Assembly: GCA_023213395.1 (NCBI GenBank)
Contig: CM041465.1
Location: forward strand, 19,282,001 to 19,346,000
DNA: 64,000 bases
From: Cycas panzhihuaensis
Lineage: Eukaryota; Cycadophyta
Direction: 5' to 3'
The position numbers and the translations under genes are program-made. The notes below the pieces were generated by a model. That model was given only the letters and a program-made list of their open reading frames with translations, ran no database searches and was not told the origin of the DNA. Below, one piece after another: positions 21,726-32,986 of the stretch (positions are counted from its first letter, which is position 1; each line of letters starts with the position of its first letter).

Positions 21726-22200
21726 TCAAATTGCAGCACCTCTTCATGCATTGGGAAAATGAATAGGAAAAAGCTTTCAGGCTTTTGAAGCAGAAAATTT
21801 GTGAGGCACCAGTGTTAGCTTTACCCTCATTGTAGAAACTATTTGAATTAGAGACCGATACTTTAGGCTATGCCATGGGAGCAGTATTAAAGTAAGAAGG
21901 AAGACCTATAGCATACCATTCAGAGACATTTAATAGAGTTGTCATAAACTACCCAACTTACGATAAGGAACTCTATGTATTACACCAAGCAGTGAAGTAT
22001 TGGAGACCATATTTATTGGGAAAAGAAGTGGTCATCCACACCGACCATAAGCCTTTTCAATTCTTGCAGACTCAGTCCAAATTGCAGTAGGCTAGGCACA
22101 TGAAGTGGATGTCCTATTTGCAGCAGTTTCACATTGTGGTTAAGTACAAGAAAGGAACAACAAATAAAATTACAGACTTGTTGTCCAGACCTCCTCAATA
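21726..22200 (+). pseudogene. pol: Gypsy-B1 RNase H
   Basis: After a frameshift near 21760 (a block of about 15-20 bp present in Gypsy-B2 is missing), the domain continues with the ETDTLGYAMGAVLK-like segment, a TAA at 21893 shared with Gypsy-B2, and IAYHSETFNR. KELYVLHQAVKYWRPYLLGK, the HTDHKP-type box and KWMSYLQQFHIVVKYKKGT close it. The catalytic Asp/Glu positions are recognisable, but two frames are needed to read the domain. Confidence 0.83.
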
Positions 22201-23530
22201 GCAAGGTATTTCTAGTTTGTTGGTAGTTATGCAATTTCAACCTTTCTGCCATGATGAATATGTTGATTTGTACTTGAAAGATGAGGCATTCAAGCCTATA
22301 TTTGAGCAACTACAACAAGGAAAAGTAGTTGTTGATTTCCAACTGAAAGATAGCCTTCTTTTCAAGTAAGACAAGCTTTGCATTCCAAAGCATGCAGACC
22401 AAATGAAGTGGATAAGAGAAGCTCACACCTCTCAAGTTGCAGAATACTTTAGAGTGGGAAAGACATTACTGAACTTGTAACGATATATATATTGGCCAAA
22501 TATGTAGCAAGATGTAACTATAGCAGTATGAGGGTTTACATTATATAGCACATCAAAGCCAGCCAATAGGAAGTTTAGATTATACATTCCACTTCCTGTT
22601 CCATCACGACCATGGGAGAGTATCTCCATGGATTTCCTAGGAGGACTACCACAAACCAAAAATGGTATGGAATATTTGTTTGTAGTTATTGATCAGTTTA
22701 GTAAAATGGTGATGTTGATTCCCTATAGAAAGACACATACAGGAGAAGACATAGCTAGATTATTTTTCCAGCATGTTTGGAAGTATTTTGTACTTCCCAA
22801 CTCAATCATTTCTGATCGAGACAACAAATTTCTGAGTCATTGTTGGCAAACACTTTGGGAAATAATGGATACGAAGATAAAGATGAGCATGACTTTTCAT
22901 CCTCAAATAGATAGCCAGACTGAAGTTATCAACAAGACATTGGTATAGCTATTACAAGGATATAATGCCAATCATCCTAAGATTTGGGCTGAAAGTCTCC
23001 CATACTTACAATTTTCCTTCAATAGAGCTATCCATAACTCAACCTAGAAATCACCATTTGAGGTATGTTTGGGATTTATTCCTGTAAGTCCTTTCGATCT
23101 AGAATTTTCTGTTCAACTTTCTACAAGAAATGGAAAGGAGAAAGAAGGAGATGAAAAGGCACAAAGATTCTTGGAAAGAATCAGAAAAATCCATTAACAG
23201 GTTGAAGAGTAGCTTCAAAAATCTCAACTAAGATACAAATAGCGGCATGATGCACATAGAACCAGCCATTCCTTTAAGGAAGGAGATAGAGTTTGGCTGC
23301 ACCTCAGTAAGAAAAGATTACAAGGTGAAGGCAAAAAGCTAAAGCCGATACATTATGGTCCTTTTACAATCTTGAAGAAAATTGGGGAAAATACTTTCCA
23401 GCTTGAACTTCCAGAATTTATAAAGATGTATTCCATAGTAAATGTTAAAAATCTAAAGATGTTCAAGCCATCTATGTTGGATGAAGATAAAGATGGAGTC
23501 CCACTCTTACCAAATCCAGTGGAGTTGTGA
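22201..23530 (+). pseudogene. pol: Gypsy-B1 integrase
   Basis: Zinc finger: HTSQVAEYF (second His lost) and the CTLYSTSK region (first Cys kept, second changed to Tyr). Catalytic core at 22628-22948: SMDFLGGLPQTKNG with the first Asp, SDRDNKFLSHCW with the second, and HPQIDSQTEVINKTL with the Glu, so D-D-E is complete. C-terminal part: FKEGDRVWLHLSKKRL, YGPFTILKKIGENTFQLELP and VNVKNLKMFKPS. Premature stops at several Gln codons and a TGA at 23528-23530, shared with Gypsy-B2, end it. Confidence 0.92.
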
Positions 23531-23727
23531 ATAGAGAAAGAGGAACCAATGCAAAATGATTACATTCTTGAAAGGAAATAGACCAAGACTTGAAGAGGCA
23601 TAATTGAGTCCTTCAGAATTGTAGAAAAAGGACAAGTACCCAGTAAGGCAAAATAGTACAATAGGGAGATAGGAAAAATCAAATTCTCTCATCTACAACT
23701 ATAAAGTTCATGAGGCTATGAACTCCT
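23531..23727 (+). pseudogene. pol: Gypsy-B1 post-integrase tail (possible degenerate chromodomain)
   Basis: After the TGA the same frame stays readable: EKEEPMQNDYILERK, a stop, RGIIESFRIVEKGQ and REIGKIKFSHL. Length and position fit the C-terminal chromodomain of chromoviruses (ILD...R..YLVxWKG...ATWE), but the diagnostic W-K-G and A-T-W-E residues are not clear. Gypsy-B2 carries the same tail. Confidence 0.4.
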
Positions 23728-23742
23728 AAAAAAGGGGAGTTC
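23728..23742 (+). other. Gypsy-B1 polypurine tract
   Basis: AAAAAAGGGGAG directly before TTC and the LTR start TGATCC. Confidence 0.8.
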
Positions 23743-24912
23743 TGATCCATTTTTTGATCTTTATTTTCATAATACTCTTAAAATGCCTTGTTTTTCATGT
23801 TTATAATCTTTATTTAGTAGAAAAATGCCTTAAGAGGCTTAAAAAATATAAAAAATGGTGCAACTGCAACTGCAACCAAGTGTAACCAGGTAGCCTACAA
23901 GTGCAACTAAGTGCAACTGGGTGGTCTACAAGTGCAACTAAGTGCAGTCGACCGGTCTACAAGTGCAACGAAGTGCAACCATGTAGTTTGCAAGTGTAAT
24001 AGCAAGTGCAATCAAGTGAAACTATAGGTGCAACCCTATTGACTGCAGCGAATTGCGCCGATCGCAGCATAACCTCCGACGCAGTGCAACCTGGACTATA
24101 GAAAATAGAAAATGGGAAAAATAGAAAACGACAACATTTTTGGTAGAAAAAACAGAGTCTGTTTCACACAGAATTCTAGGAGGATCTGTTTGCACGTATC
24201 CTCTACATGATTAAAAAGAAAAACCTCTTAATTAAATGGATTTAATTGGGTTTTTCTTTAACCGTTTGGAATCCGTTGAAGAACTACTAAACAAAAAATT
24301 GTTGCGAAAGAAAACACACATCATAGGGTTTTATAACAGTGATATCTCTTCACAGAAGACAAGAGAGGATGCCCAGCAACCATAAACATAGTACGAGGAG
24401 CATGATTTATTGAAAGTTTATCCATAACTACTTTCTGAAAAGAAAGAATGGCTCTAAGACGGAATTTCTGTGCAAGAGAGAAAAAGAAACGAAAGTGGAT
24501 AAGGAGCGACAAAGCAACACCCAAATCCATTTGTGGGGATAGAGAAGGAGCCCAAGAAGGTGTAGTTATAGCCAAGGGAAGGAAATAGTAGCCACAATAG
24601 TCCAAGAAAGAGACACCGGTGGAATTCTTCTCCAAGAAAGGGATTCTTTTGGTTATCGACAACCAAAATACCCTACAAACTTCAGTGACAGTGGTTCCAA
24701 AGAATGTGCAAAGAACTTGAAAAGTGCCCAAAGACTTTTCTTCTCTCCCAATTTGTTGTAGTAGTCCTTTTCATACTCAAAAGAGCACAAACATCAAGAA
24801 TTTTATAAGAGAAATTTCAAATATCTTTAAATTAATGTAATATTATTGTAAATTTATTCTAGATTTTTTTCAATTGGATATAGTCGTTACTTTTCCATTC
24901 AAATTTAGATCA
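23743..24912 (+). repeat. Gypsy-B1 3' LTR (1170 bp)
   Basis: Begins TGATCCATTTTTTGATC, ends TTTAGATCA. It contains the U3 block missing from the left LTR (about 23757-23855) and a GTGCAAC-rich minisatellite at about 23857-24090. The U3 therefore differs in structure from the left LTR of the same element. Confidence 0.9.
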
Positions 24913-26340
24913 ATTACTCCTCAAACCTATGTTCCTATGTGTGGATGCCCTTTGAGGGTATCTTGGCCACTTTCTTTCCTCCTATTTGTTAGGTTCTATA
25001 GCTTGTAGGAGAGTTGAGTGTGGCATGACCTCTATGATGGAGGAAATCTAAGAATCCAAAAAGGTAAAAGTATATGATCAAGAAGATGCAAATAGGAAAT
25101 TTGGATAATTCCCAAGTATGGACACTAAAAGTGATGTCTGTATCATTTTAGACTAGATGTCTTTTAATAAAGTTTATTTTTTATAACCAAATATGCAAGA
25201 TAATAAAAGATAATCAATCTAGAGACGCCAAAAATAAGTACCAACTCTTATGAAGGAGTATTTAATTATTTGTGCATGTGATTCTTAATAAGTGTGAATT
25301 AATGTGGAATCTTAGTTTACAAAATGCATATAACAAAATAAATGTATGTAAATAAAAGAAACATGGCTATAAGTAATAATTAAAAGACATTGTTCATTCA
25401 CATTAATTAACAAACCATTTATATGCAAAGAGGAAACAACTAGCCAAACCACATAAATAACTAAAGGAGATCTAGATCTAAAATTTACACCTATGATTAT
25501 CCTATTTACAATATATTCCTATGCTTATTTTAACTTTTTATGTGTGTATGATAGCATATAAGAATATAGTAGTCAAATGATCATGCAATTCTCTATGCTT
25601 TTACAACAAAGAAACTAGAATGACAAATATGAAATATGAAAACCTTCTTTTATCATTCCTTTATTTTATAAGAATGAGTGGGAGAAAGAAAATAGAATAA
25701 CCATTGAAAGGATATATTAATTAAAAAAAAAATTCCTTCTTCAACTTTCTTTTGATTACAACTTTTCTAAAAATTTCAACTTTTGACCAACAAAGAGAAA
25801 TCTTAAAGGGAAAAGGTATACATAGTTGAAAATATGAGCTTGTAGTTAATTCAACTATTCTTTTATTTAATATTTCTCCTTTTCCATTTAAGATATCCTT
25901 ACTTAGAGAGAGATTTCAAGGCAAATACATCTACAAGAAGGATAACTTGATAAGATTTCATCACATGCAATATTGGAAATATGCTATAATAACTTTCAAT
26001 GGTAATATAAAAACTAAAAGATTTACATGCAAGAGCAACTCAAGAGGTAACAAAGATTCATAGATATAAACTAAGATTTTCTAATGAAATTATCTTAACT
26101 AAAGTAACATGTATACACTATGATGATAGATCCACTCTACTTTTGAGAGGAAATAAGAGAAGTCACACACACACAAATACACACACACACACACACACAC
26201 ACACAAGAGGTAACAAAGATTCATGAATATAAACCAAGATGTACCAATGAAATTACCTTAACTAAAGTAATATGTATACACTATGATGATAGATCTACTC
26301 TACTTTTGAAAGGAAATAAGTGAAGTCACACACACGCACA

Positions 26341-26393
<53 letters not shown>

Positions 26394-26910
26394 ATATATA
26401 TATATGAAGTGAAAGATCTATAAATCGAAATGGTAAATAAGCTAAATTAAAATTTTGATAAAAAATAGTAGAATGTGCCTTAACATAATATCCACTTTCT
26501 ACCCATACTTCATCATTTAATCCTTGAAAATATAAGATTAAAAGGAAGATGACAAAGTTAAAAAGACAACAAAAGAAAAACATAAATAAAAGTGCTAAAA
26601 TTTAGAAGAAAATGACTCCTATGGAAGCATGACTAGAGAGACCTAAGAACTAAGTCATAAATAGGATAAATGTATCCCTCTATTCACCTCATCATGCCTT
26701 ATATAGGCTCATAAGGACTAGTCCTCAGTCAAGTTTCCAAAATCCTAAAGAAGAGATAACTTACAAAATTTAGAATTATGGATAAAGAAAAGTATAGATT
26801 ACCATTAAATCATTAAAATCAAGATTGTTGTATCAAAATGTAACATTATCAAAATCTGAGGTAAAAGATAATCGATGAGAGAAAGCTCCAAGAATGCTTA
26901 GTAATACTAC
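24913..26910. other. Non-coding A+T-rich gap between Gypsy-B1 and Copia-2
   Basis: No gene or element end recognised. It holds the tandem duplication with CA arrays at 26041-26400. An open minus-strand frame over 26326-26583 is only the translation of the CA array. Confidence 0.6.
26041..26400. repeat. Tandem duplication (163-bp period) with (CA)n arrays
   Basis: CAAGAGGTAACAAAGATTCAT begins both units, at 26041 and 26204. Each unit runs through ACACTATGATGATAGATC and ends in a CA array (26165-26203 and 26325-26394, the latter passing into TA). Units differ at scattered sites. Confidence 0.9.
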
Positions 26911-27365
26911 TGTTAGAAACGTTAATGTTACTTTTTGATCACATGTCTAAATATAAATTAAAGTTATATAAAGGTTATTTTAATAAAGTTAATGTTAATT
27001 ATTATTTATTATGTAAAGGTCATTGAAATGAGCAACTGCCCATTTCAACGAACCTCTCATTCCTTAAATAGTCTCTTCTAAATTCTAGGAATGGGTTCCA
27101 AGAATCTAGGAGGCTATCATAAGCCTGTCAGAAGGCTGGTTTCCACCATTAGATTGGTATGTAGAAGGTATCTCTGGTCAGGTATGATCTTCAATTCTAT
27201 GTAAGAGATTTCAGCCAATAAACTCATACTTTCAGAGGTGTTTTTTCTTCCCTAGAAGGGTTTTTCCACCTGCCAAATATGTGTTCATGTGAAATGTCAT
27301 TTTCCACTTGTGTATGCTTAATTATTTGATCCTGTTGATATTGTACATATTACCCTTCTTCAACA
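26911..27365 (+). repeat. Copia-2 5' LTR (455 bp)
   Basis: TGTTAGAAACG...CTTCTTCAACA; ends TGTT/AACA. An AATAAA at about 27219 could act as polyadenylation signal. Aligns over its whole length with 40276-40730. Confidence 0.96.
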
Positions 27366-27377
27366 TGGTATAAGAGC
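27366..27377 (+). other. Copia-2 primer-binding site
   Basis: TGGTATAAGAGC abuts the LTR and differs at one base from the initiator-Met tRNA site TGGTATCAGAGC. Confidence 0.88.
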
Positions 27378-28360
27378 AAATTCCCGCCCTTCTGTATCTC
27401 ATGGATTTTTTGTCTGCAATAGGTCATTGAATTGTGCTCTGATCTAGATTCTAGCTACCACTCTACCATTTTTGCTTTTAAGATGGCTACATTATTCATT
27501 GGCATAGCACTCATAATGAATTCTATTTTGAACAATTAGCTCTTCATAGAAGGCTCTCATCAAATCTGAAGACTTTCCATCTGTTGGGACTTTCCTTAGC
27601 TCTTGAAAAGGGTTACAATAGAATTGGAGTCAAATATAGCAAATCTACATCCCCAGACCAATCTTGCATTCTCATCAATATACACTAGCCTCTTTGTGTT
27701 CCCATTCCAAGCTGTTCCATCACCCTACCTTGGGATCTTACTCATCCTGTACATCATGGTTTCACTCGATGACAGGACAAGTCCATCCAAATTAATGTTG
27801 TATGAAATAATCATCGCTTAAATCTGGTGCATTTTCATTTTCGTTAAAATATCTGAAGAAGTAAGCAACTTCACCATATTTGTAGCAACTCTCGTAACAC
27901 ACTGAGTTAGGATTGATGCCATCAAGGCATTGGAAGAGTCATCGCCTCTAACTCACCTATCACCACGCAAATTGGAGGATTAGTTTCCATTATGCAAACA
28001 TATAAAAAATAGTGAGCATGGATGCAAAACTACGAGGGATCCCTACCATTGATAAGGGTGAGACATAACCTGAGAAGTGGAGTCGAAGGCTCTCAATGCT
28101 ATCGCAGTACATAAATGAGAAGGCTGATCTCGACAAATCCTTGAAAGAATTTCTATTGCTTTCTCCTGTAAAGGAGATACTCCACTAACTAAGCATGAAA
28201 TGAGAGGACCTACGCTGGAGAACCAGAACAATGAATAGTGAAGACGAAGATGCCTCCCTTAGTCATCGTCACTTATATTGAGTTGAAGAACCTGCAACAC
28301 CTTAGCCGCTGCCACAAAGAAAATGATCGGGTAGGGTTTCTTCTTCCTCCCCCTCACAGA
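27378..28360 (-). pseudogene. GC-richer leader segment of Copia-2 with possible captured host-gene pieces
   Basis: This part of the leader is distinctly less A+T-rich than anything around it. On the minus strand, 28231-28043 reads PLISCLVSGVSPLQEKAIE and then ILSRICRDQPSHL, which looks like an armadillo (ARM) repeat helix pair as in plant ARM-repeat proteins. Further left, other minus-strand frames give long, nearly stop-free stretches (about 27945-27610, for instance NTKRLVYIDENARLVWGC) that I cannot assign. A plus-strand frame at 27603-27821 is also open. No retrotransposon function is expected before gag. The best reading is transduced host sequence in reverse orientation, now decayed; the ARM assignment is from memory of the family pattern and is not certain. 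Confidence 0.42.
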
Positions 28361-28592
28361 CCCCAAATAAAATTAATAACATTTTAATGTTTTTAGCTAA
28401 TACAAAAAAAAAAATATTTCATTAATAGTTAGTTTGGGTCCGTTCTTTTATTATATATATTTTGATTTAATTAAATCAACATTAACATTTAATTAATATT
28501 AAACATTGAAAACATAACCCCCCCTTACTACATTTTAATATTAACCCTTGCCTATTACACTTAATTTATTAAATTATTAATATCCTCTTTTG

Positions 28593-28649
<57 letters not shown>

Positions 28650-29259
28650 CCTTATTAATTAAAAATATCCTTTACTACAATCAATAAAACCTCTCCTTTA
28701 TTTAACTAGTCAAATTCTTTTATTTTTTTAAGTTTAATTCAAAACCCCCCCATCTTATAATACAGCTTTTGTTTTAATTTTTAAAACTTTATTTAAAATT
28801 TTCTTTTTGTTATTAATAAGATAACTAAAGGGTAATTAGTCTACATAACACCCTTATTATTATTTTATTTAACACTTAACTTTTTTTGCTAATAATTGAA
28901 TAAGCAACTTATTCTTCAAACATATTTCTTTAAACAATAAGGGGGACTATTAACATTTTTTTTTAGAAAAGGGGAATATTTAATTCTTTTTCTTTCTAGG
29001 GGAAGGGTATCTAAACAAACTTAATAACAATGATTTTCAGTTTCTTATCATTCGATTAAACATGTTTATGAAATGTTAACAAGATTACTTTCATGTTTAG
29101 TAATATTTTATGTGACTTTTATCACCTATACTTCTTCATCTAGATTCTCTAAATTTTTAAATTTAAATAAACTTCTAATCAATGTTTTCAATTCTCAATA
29201 TGACACTAATACCAGGGACAACTACCTATTTTCTGATTCTAGTTTTAAACAACTCAAAC
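28361..29259. other. A+T-rich remainder of the Copia-2 leader with a (TA)n array
   Basis: No gene. A (TA)26 microsatellite covers 28594-28645. The open frame 29073-29300 reaches the gag start region only at its end (QLEESHFHQLK). Confidence 0.65.
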
Positions 29260-30230
29260 TATGTCAATTGGAGGAATCACATTTCCATCAGCTTAAATAA
29301 CAAAAGATATGGAGATATGTAACAGGTGGATTCAAAAAACCAAAAGACATAACTTCAGAAAGCTATATGGTATATCTGATGAACTCTGATGTAGCCCTAG
29401 GCACCATCCTAACATCTTTATTACCAGAAATCAGTTAGTAGTTCTCTGATATAGATGATCTAGCCACTGTCTAAAATACTCTTAAGGAGAAATATGATAA
29501 GGTTGACACACAACAATTAGCTATCCTAGACCAGCAATTATATGACCTTAATTATGATGATTTTTCCAAAGTCGAAGACTTTTTATCCAAAATTTAACTA
29601 ATCAATAAAGATCTAGGCAACTGTATTAAAACTATAATTAAAGTAGGTGATGAAGAACAAATAGTCACACATGCTAAAGATGATGATACGCTCATTTATC
29701 TTGTGATAAACAAACTACCAAAACATTTCAATCTTTTCAAGACTACCATACAACAAGCTAGTAATCCCCTGATAACTTTTAATCAGTTGACAAACTAACT
29801 GATAGAACATCAAATAATGTTAATTCAAATAGGTAAATTGAAAGATCCTTCTCAGGCCTTCTTTTCTAAATCTAAGCCTTAAAATAAAACCAAACATTAG
29901 AACAACTTTAATAGTAATCCAAAATTCTAGAAACCTTATAGAGGTCCTCCTCCTAGTTCTCAAAATAATACTAAGTATTATGGTCCACTTAAATATTAGA
30001 ATACTTCCAAATAGTCTCTTCCAAAATGGAACACTATTAATCCTTTTTAGAACATTAGTTATGCCTACTACCATAAAAAAGGCCACACTATTGATGTCTA
30101 TAGAAATAGAATAGCTTCAAAAGCTTGGAAAGCTTCTAAGGGAATTCAAACTTGACCCCAATCACATCATCATTTTTTAACTGCTTCTACCTCTGCCTTC
30201 GTTGCTCCATTTAGTATATCACCATAATGG
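29260..30230 (+). pseudogene. gag: Copia-2 gag
   Basis: QLEESHFHQLK, a stop, and KIWRYVTGGF match the 'L...NF..W......G.' start of copia gag. The UBN2-type helical region follows: TLKEKYDKVDTQQLAILDQQLYDL, VEDFLSKI and LIYLVINKLPKHFNLFKTTI. A basic, proline-rich tail comes next, and a zinc-knuckle remnant AYYHKKGHTIDVY in which both first cysteines have become Tyr (C-x2-C-x4-H-x4-C pattern). At least eight stops, mostly at Gln or Trp codon positions. Confidence 0.82.
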
Positions 30231-30641
30231 ATTCTTAACTCTGGTGCTTCCCATCACATGACAAGACAATAGGAGAATTTATCCACTTATCTATTTGATA
30301 TTAACTCTGAAGAAGAGATCTCTTTTGGGAGTGGATCTCAACTCAAAGTGAAAGGATCAGGTGATGTCACTCTGAAATATGGTTCAATCAAGGACATATT
30401 CTACGTGCCTAGTTTCTTACCAAATCTTCTTTCTGTTTACCAAATCTGCCAGAAAGATCTTGTTGTCGAATTCTGGAAAGACAAATTTATTATTAAAGAA
30501 CCATTAAAAAAAATCAAATATATTGCCTCTAGACCTGTTGATCATAAAATAGGTCTCTATAGCTTAACTAGTTTACAAAATACTAAAACAAAATTCTTTT
30601 GTGACTTTATAGTTAAATCTGACCCAGTCAATAAATTATGA
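30231..30641 (+). pseudogene. pol: Copia-2 protease
   Basis: WILNSGASHHMT at about 30228-30262 is the copia protease site, with the catalytic Asp replaced by Asn (GAC to AAC type change). The C-terminal boxes VKGSGDVTLKYGSIKDIFYVPSF and NLLSVYQICQK follow in the 97-codon open stretch from 30348. Inactive on that substitution alone. Confidence 0.87.
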
Positions 30642-31500
30642 TATGCACAGTTTGGCCATACTAGCTATGGAAAACTTCACTATCTGAAAAGACATGATAT
30701 GGTTCATGGTCTTCCTATCCTAAATAATGCTTATGGTGTTTGCGAAGCCTGCATAATAGGTAAGAAACACATGGATCCCTTTCCACATCAGACTCAATTT
30801 AGAGTGAAAGTTCCACTTGAACTTGTTCACTCTTATATATGTGGACTATTCTATGTAACTTCATACTCTGGCTATAGTTATTTCATCACTTTTATTGATG
30901 ATTTTTCAAGAAAATATTGGGTGTACATACTCAAGACACATAATCAAGTGTTTGACATCTTCACTGAATTCAAAACACTTGTTGAAAATCAATCAAACTC
31001 GAAGATTAAAATTTTTAGATCTGATAATACCAAAGAATACCTAAGTGGCAAGTTTATTTCCTTTTGTAAGAAACATGGAATTCAATTCTAGCATTTTATT
31101 GCTTATACTCCATAACAAAATGGTGTTGTTGAACATAAAAACTATACACTAGTTGAAATGACTCGATGCATGCTACATGCAAAGAATCTTAACTTAAAGT
31201 TGTAGGCAAAAGTAATTGCCTACTCTAACTATCTTTTAAACTGTTTACCTAGTAAATCTTTACAAAATGTTATGCCAGAACAAAAATAGTCTGGATGAAA
31301 ACCCTCAATCAAACATCTGAGAATTTTTAGAAGTACTGTGTAGGGACACATTCCCAAAGAAAAATGCAAGAAACGAGATCCTAAAAGTCAAAAATATATC
31401 TTCATTAGATACAACGAAGAAAGTAAAGCTTACAAACTTCTAGATCTAGTCACGCATAAAATCTCAATTTTATGTGATATAATATTTGATGAAGAAGGAT
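30642..31500 (+). pseudogene. pol: Copia-2 pre-integrase domain and integrase
   Basis: Zinc finger: FGHTSYGKLHYL and CEACIIGKKHMDPFP. Core: LVHSYICGLFYV, where the first catalytic Asp has become Tyr (HSYI for HSDI). FIDDFSRKYWVYIL follows, with the second Asp in FRSDNTKEYLS and the Glu in NGVVEHKNYTLVEMTRCML. C-terminal: IKHLRIFRSTV and KYIFIRYNEESKAYKLLD. Stops at about 31090, 31112, 31204, 31288 and 31340. Confidence 0.88.
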
Positions 31501-31902
31501 CATCTTCAATCTCTACTTATGTATAACTTCCTGTTGAGAATCTATTAACCAACACCTATTTGGTTGACTACTCTAAAAAATAAGTTGACCATAAGACTAT
31601 TCAATCCTTATCCACATAAGTCCAGAATTGGACTCTATCTAAACCAACCGTAATAGATCCTTCTTCTCAAGCTAGTTCTTCATCTCAACTTATGACTACA
31701 GAAATAGTCACAAACAAACAACCTGTATGGCTAAAGAAAACACTATCTGATGCTAGATCTGATATAGGTAATCCTTCAGATACGAGGAGAACTCACGCTA
31801 AAAAATTACAAGCTAATTATACATTAATGGCTAAAATAATCACTAGCAATGATCCTAAAACTTTTAAACAAGTAAGCAATAATCCCATATGGCAGGAAGC
31901 CA
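31501..31902 (+). pseudogene. pol: Copia-2 integrase-RT linker and first part of reverse transcriptase
   Basis: Ser/Thr-rich linker, then an open stretch from 31692 that ends PKTFKQVSNNPIWQEAM, the usual start of copia reverse transcriptase. Gypsy-B2 begins exactly here. The reverse-transcriptase frame resumes at 38770 once the 5-bp duplication is counted once. Confidence 0.9.
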
Positions 31903-32969
31903 TGATCCATTTTTAGATCTTTAATTTTATAATACTCTTAAAATACTTTGTTTTTCATGTTTGTAACCTTCATTTAGTATAAAAATACCTAAGATGCTTA
32001 AAAAATGTAAAAAGAAGGTGCAACCAAGAGTAACTAAGTGCAATCAGGTGGTCTACAAGTGCAACTAGGTGGTCTACAAGTGCAACAAAGTGCAATCGAG
32101 TGGTCTATTAGTGCAACAAAGTGCAACCATGTAGTTTACAAGTGCAACCCTATAGATTGCAGAAAATGGAAAACAGAAAAATGACAGTGTTTTTAACAGG
32201 AAAAATGGAGTCTGTTTCATATCAAATTTTAGGAGGATATTTTTACATATGTCCTCTATGCAATAAAAGAGAAAAACCCCTTAATTAAATGGATTTATGT
32301 GGGTTTTCTTTAACCATTTATGAATTCATTGAAGAACTAAAAAAATAGAAAAATCGTTGAGGAAGAAACTACGCACCGTAGGGTTGTAAAGCAACAAGTT
32401 TTCTTCACATAATATATGAGTGGACACCCAGCAACCATAAACACATTAAGAGGAGTAAGATTCAAGGAAAGCTTATCTAAAATTACTTTCTGAAAAGAAA
32501 GAACGGCTCCAAGATAAAAATTCTACGTAGGAGAGAAAAAAAGAAATGAAAGTGCCAAAGGAGTGACAGAACAACACCTAAATCCATTTATGGGGGTAGT
32601 GAAGGAGCCTAAGAAGGCGTAGTTATAGCCAAGGGAGGAAAAAATTAGCTGCAATAGTCTAAGAAAGAGACGCTGCTAGAATTCTTCTCTAAGAAAGGGA
32701 TTTTTTTTGTTATCAGCAACCAAAACTCCATGCATACTTCGTTGGCAGTGGTTCCAAAGAATGTATAGTAGCCCAAAAATTACCCAGCACTTATTTCTTC
32801 TCTCCTAACTTACTTTAGTAGTCCTTTTCATGCTCAATAGAGCACAAACATAAGGAATTTTGTAAGAAAAATTTTAAATATCTTCAAATTAATGTAATAT
32901 TATTATAAATTTATTCTAGATTTGTTTTGATTAGATTAAGTCTTTACTTTTCCATTCAAATTCAAATCA
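31903..32969 (+). repeat. Gypsy-B2 5' LTR (1067 bp)
   Basis: TGATCCATTTTTAGATC...TTCAAATCA. Contains the TTATAATACTCTTAAAATAC block, a short GTGCAAC minisatellite at about 32020-32160, and the conserved 3' portion shared with Gypsy-B1 LTRs. Confidence 0.94.
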
Positions 32970-32974
32970 AATTT

Positions 32975-32986
32975 TGGTATCAGAGC
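32975..32986 (+). other. Gypsy-B2 primer-binding site
   Basis: TGGTATCAGAGC, the initiator-Met tRNA type site without mismatch, five bases after the LTR. Confidence 0.92.

Larger units (their letters stand above)
17896..24912 (+). mobile_element. Gypsy-B1: Ty3/gypsy (chromovirus-like) element with two LTRs
   Basis: LTRs at 17896-19029 and 23743-24912 flank gag, protease, RT, RNase H and integrase in Ty3/gypsy order, with a primer site after the left LTR and a polypurine tract before the right one. It is the same family as Gypsy-B2 inside Copia-2. The flanking 5-mers GTAAT and ATTAC are not a direct duplication but inverted to each other. The left LTR also lacks a U3 block of about 90 bp present in the other three family LTRs. 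Many stops make it defective. Assignment to the chromovirus clade rests on the RT/INT style and a possible tail domain, and is inferred. Confidence 0.93.

Noticed and set aside
26326-26583. Minus-strand frame with a long Val-Cys repeat
   Set aside because: Direct translation of the CA microsatellite.
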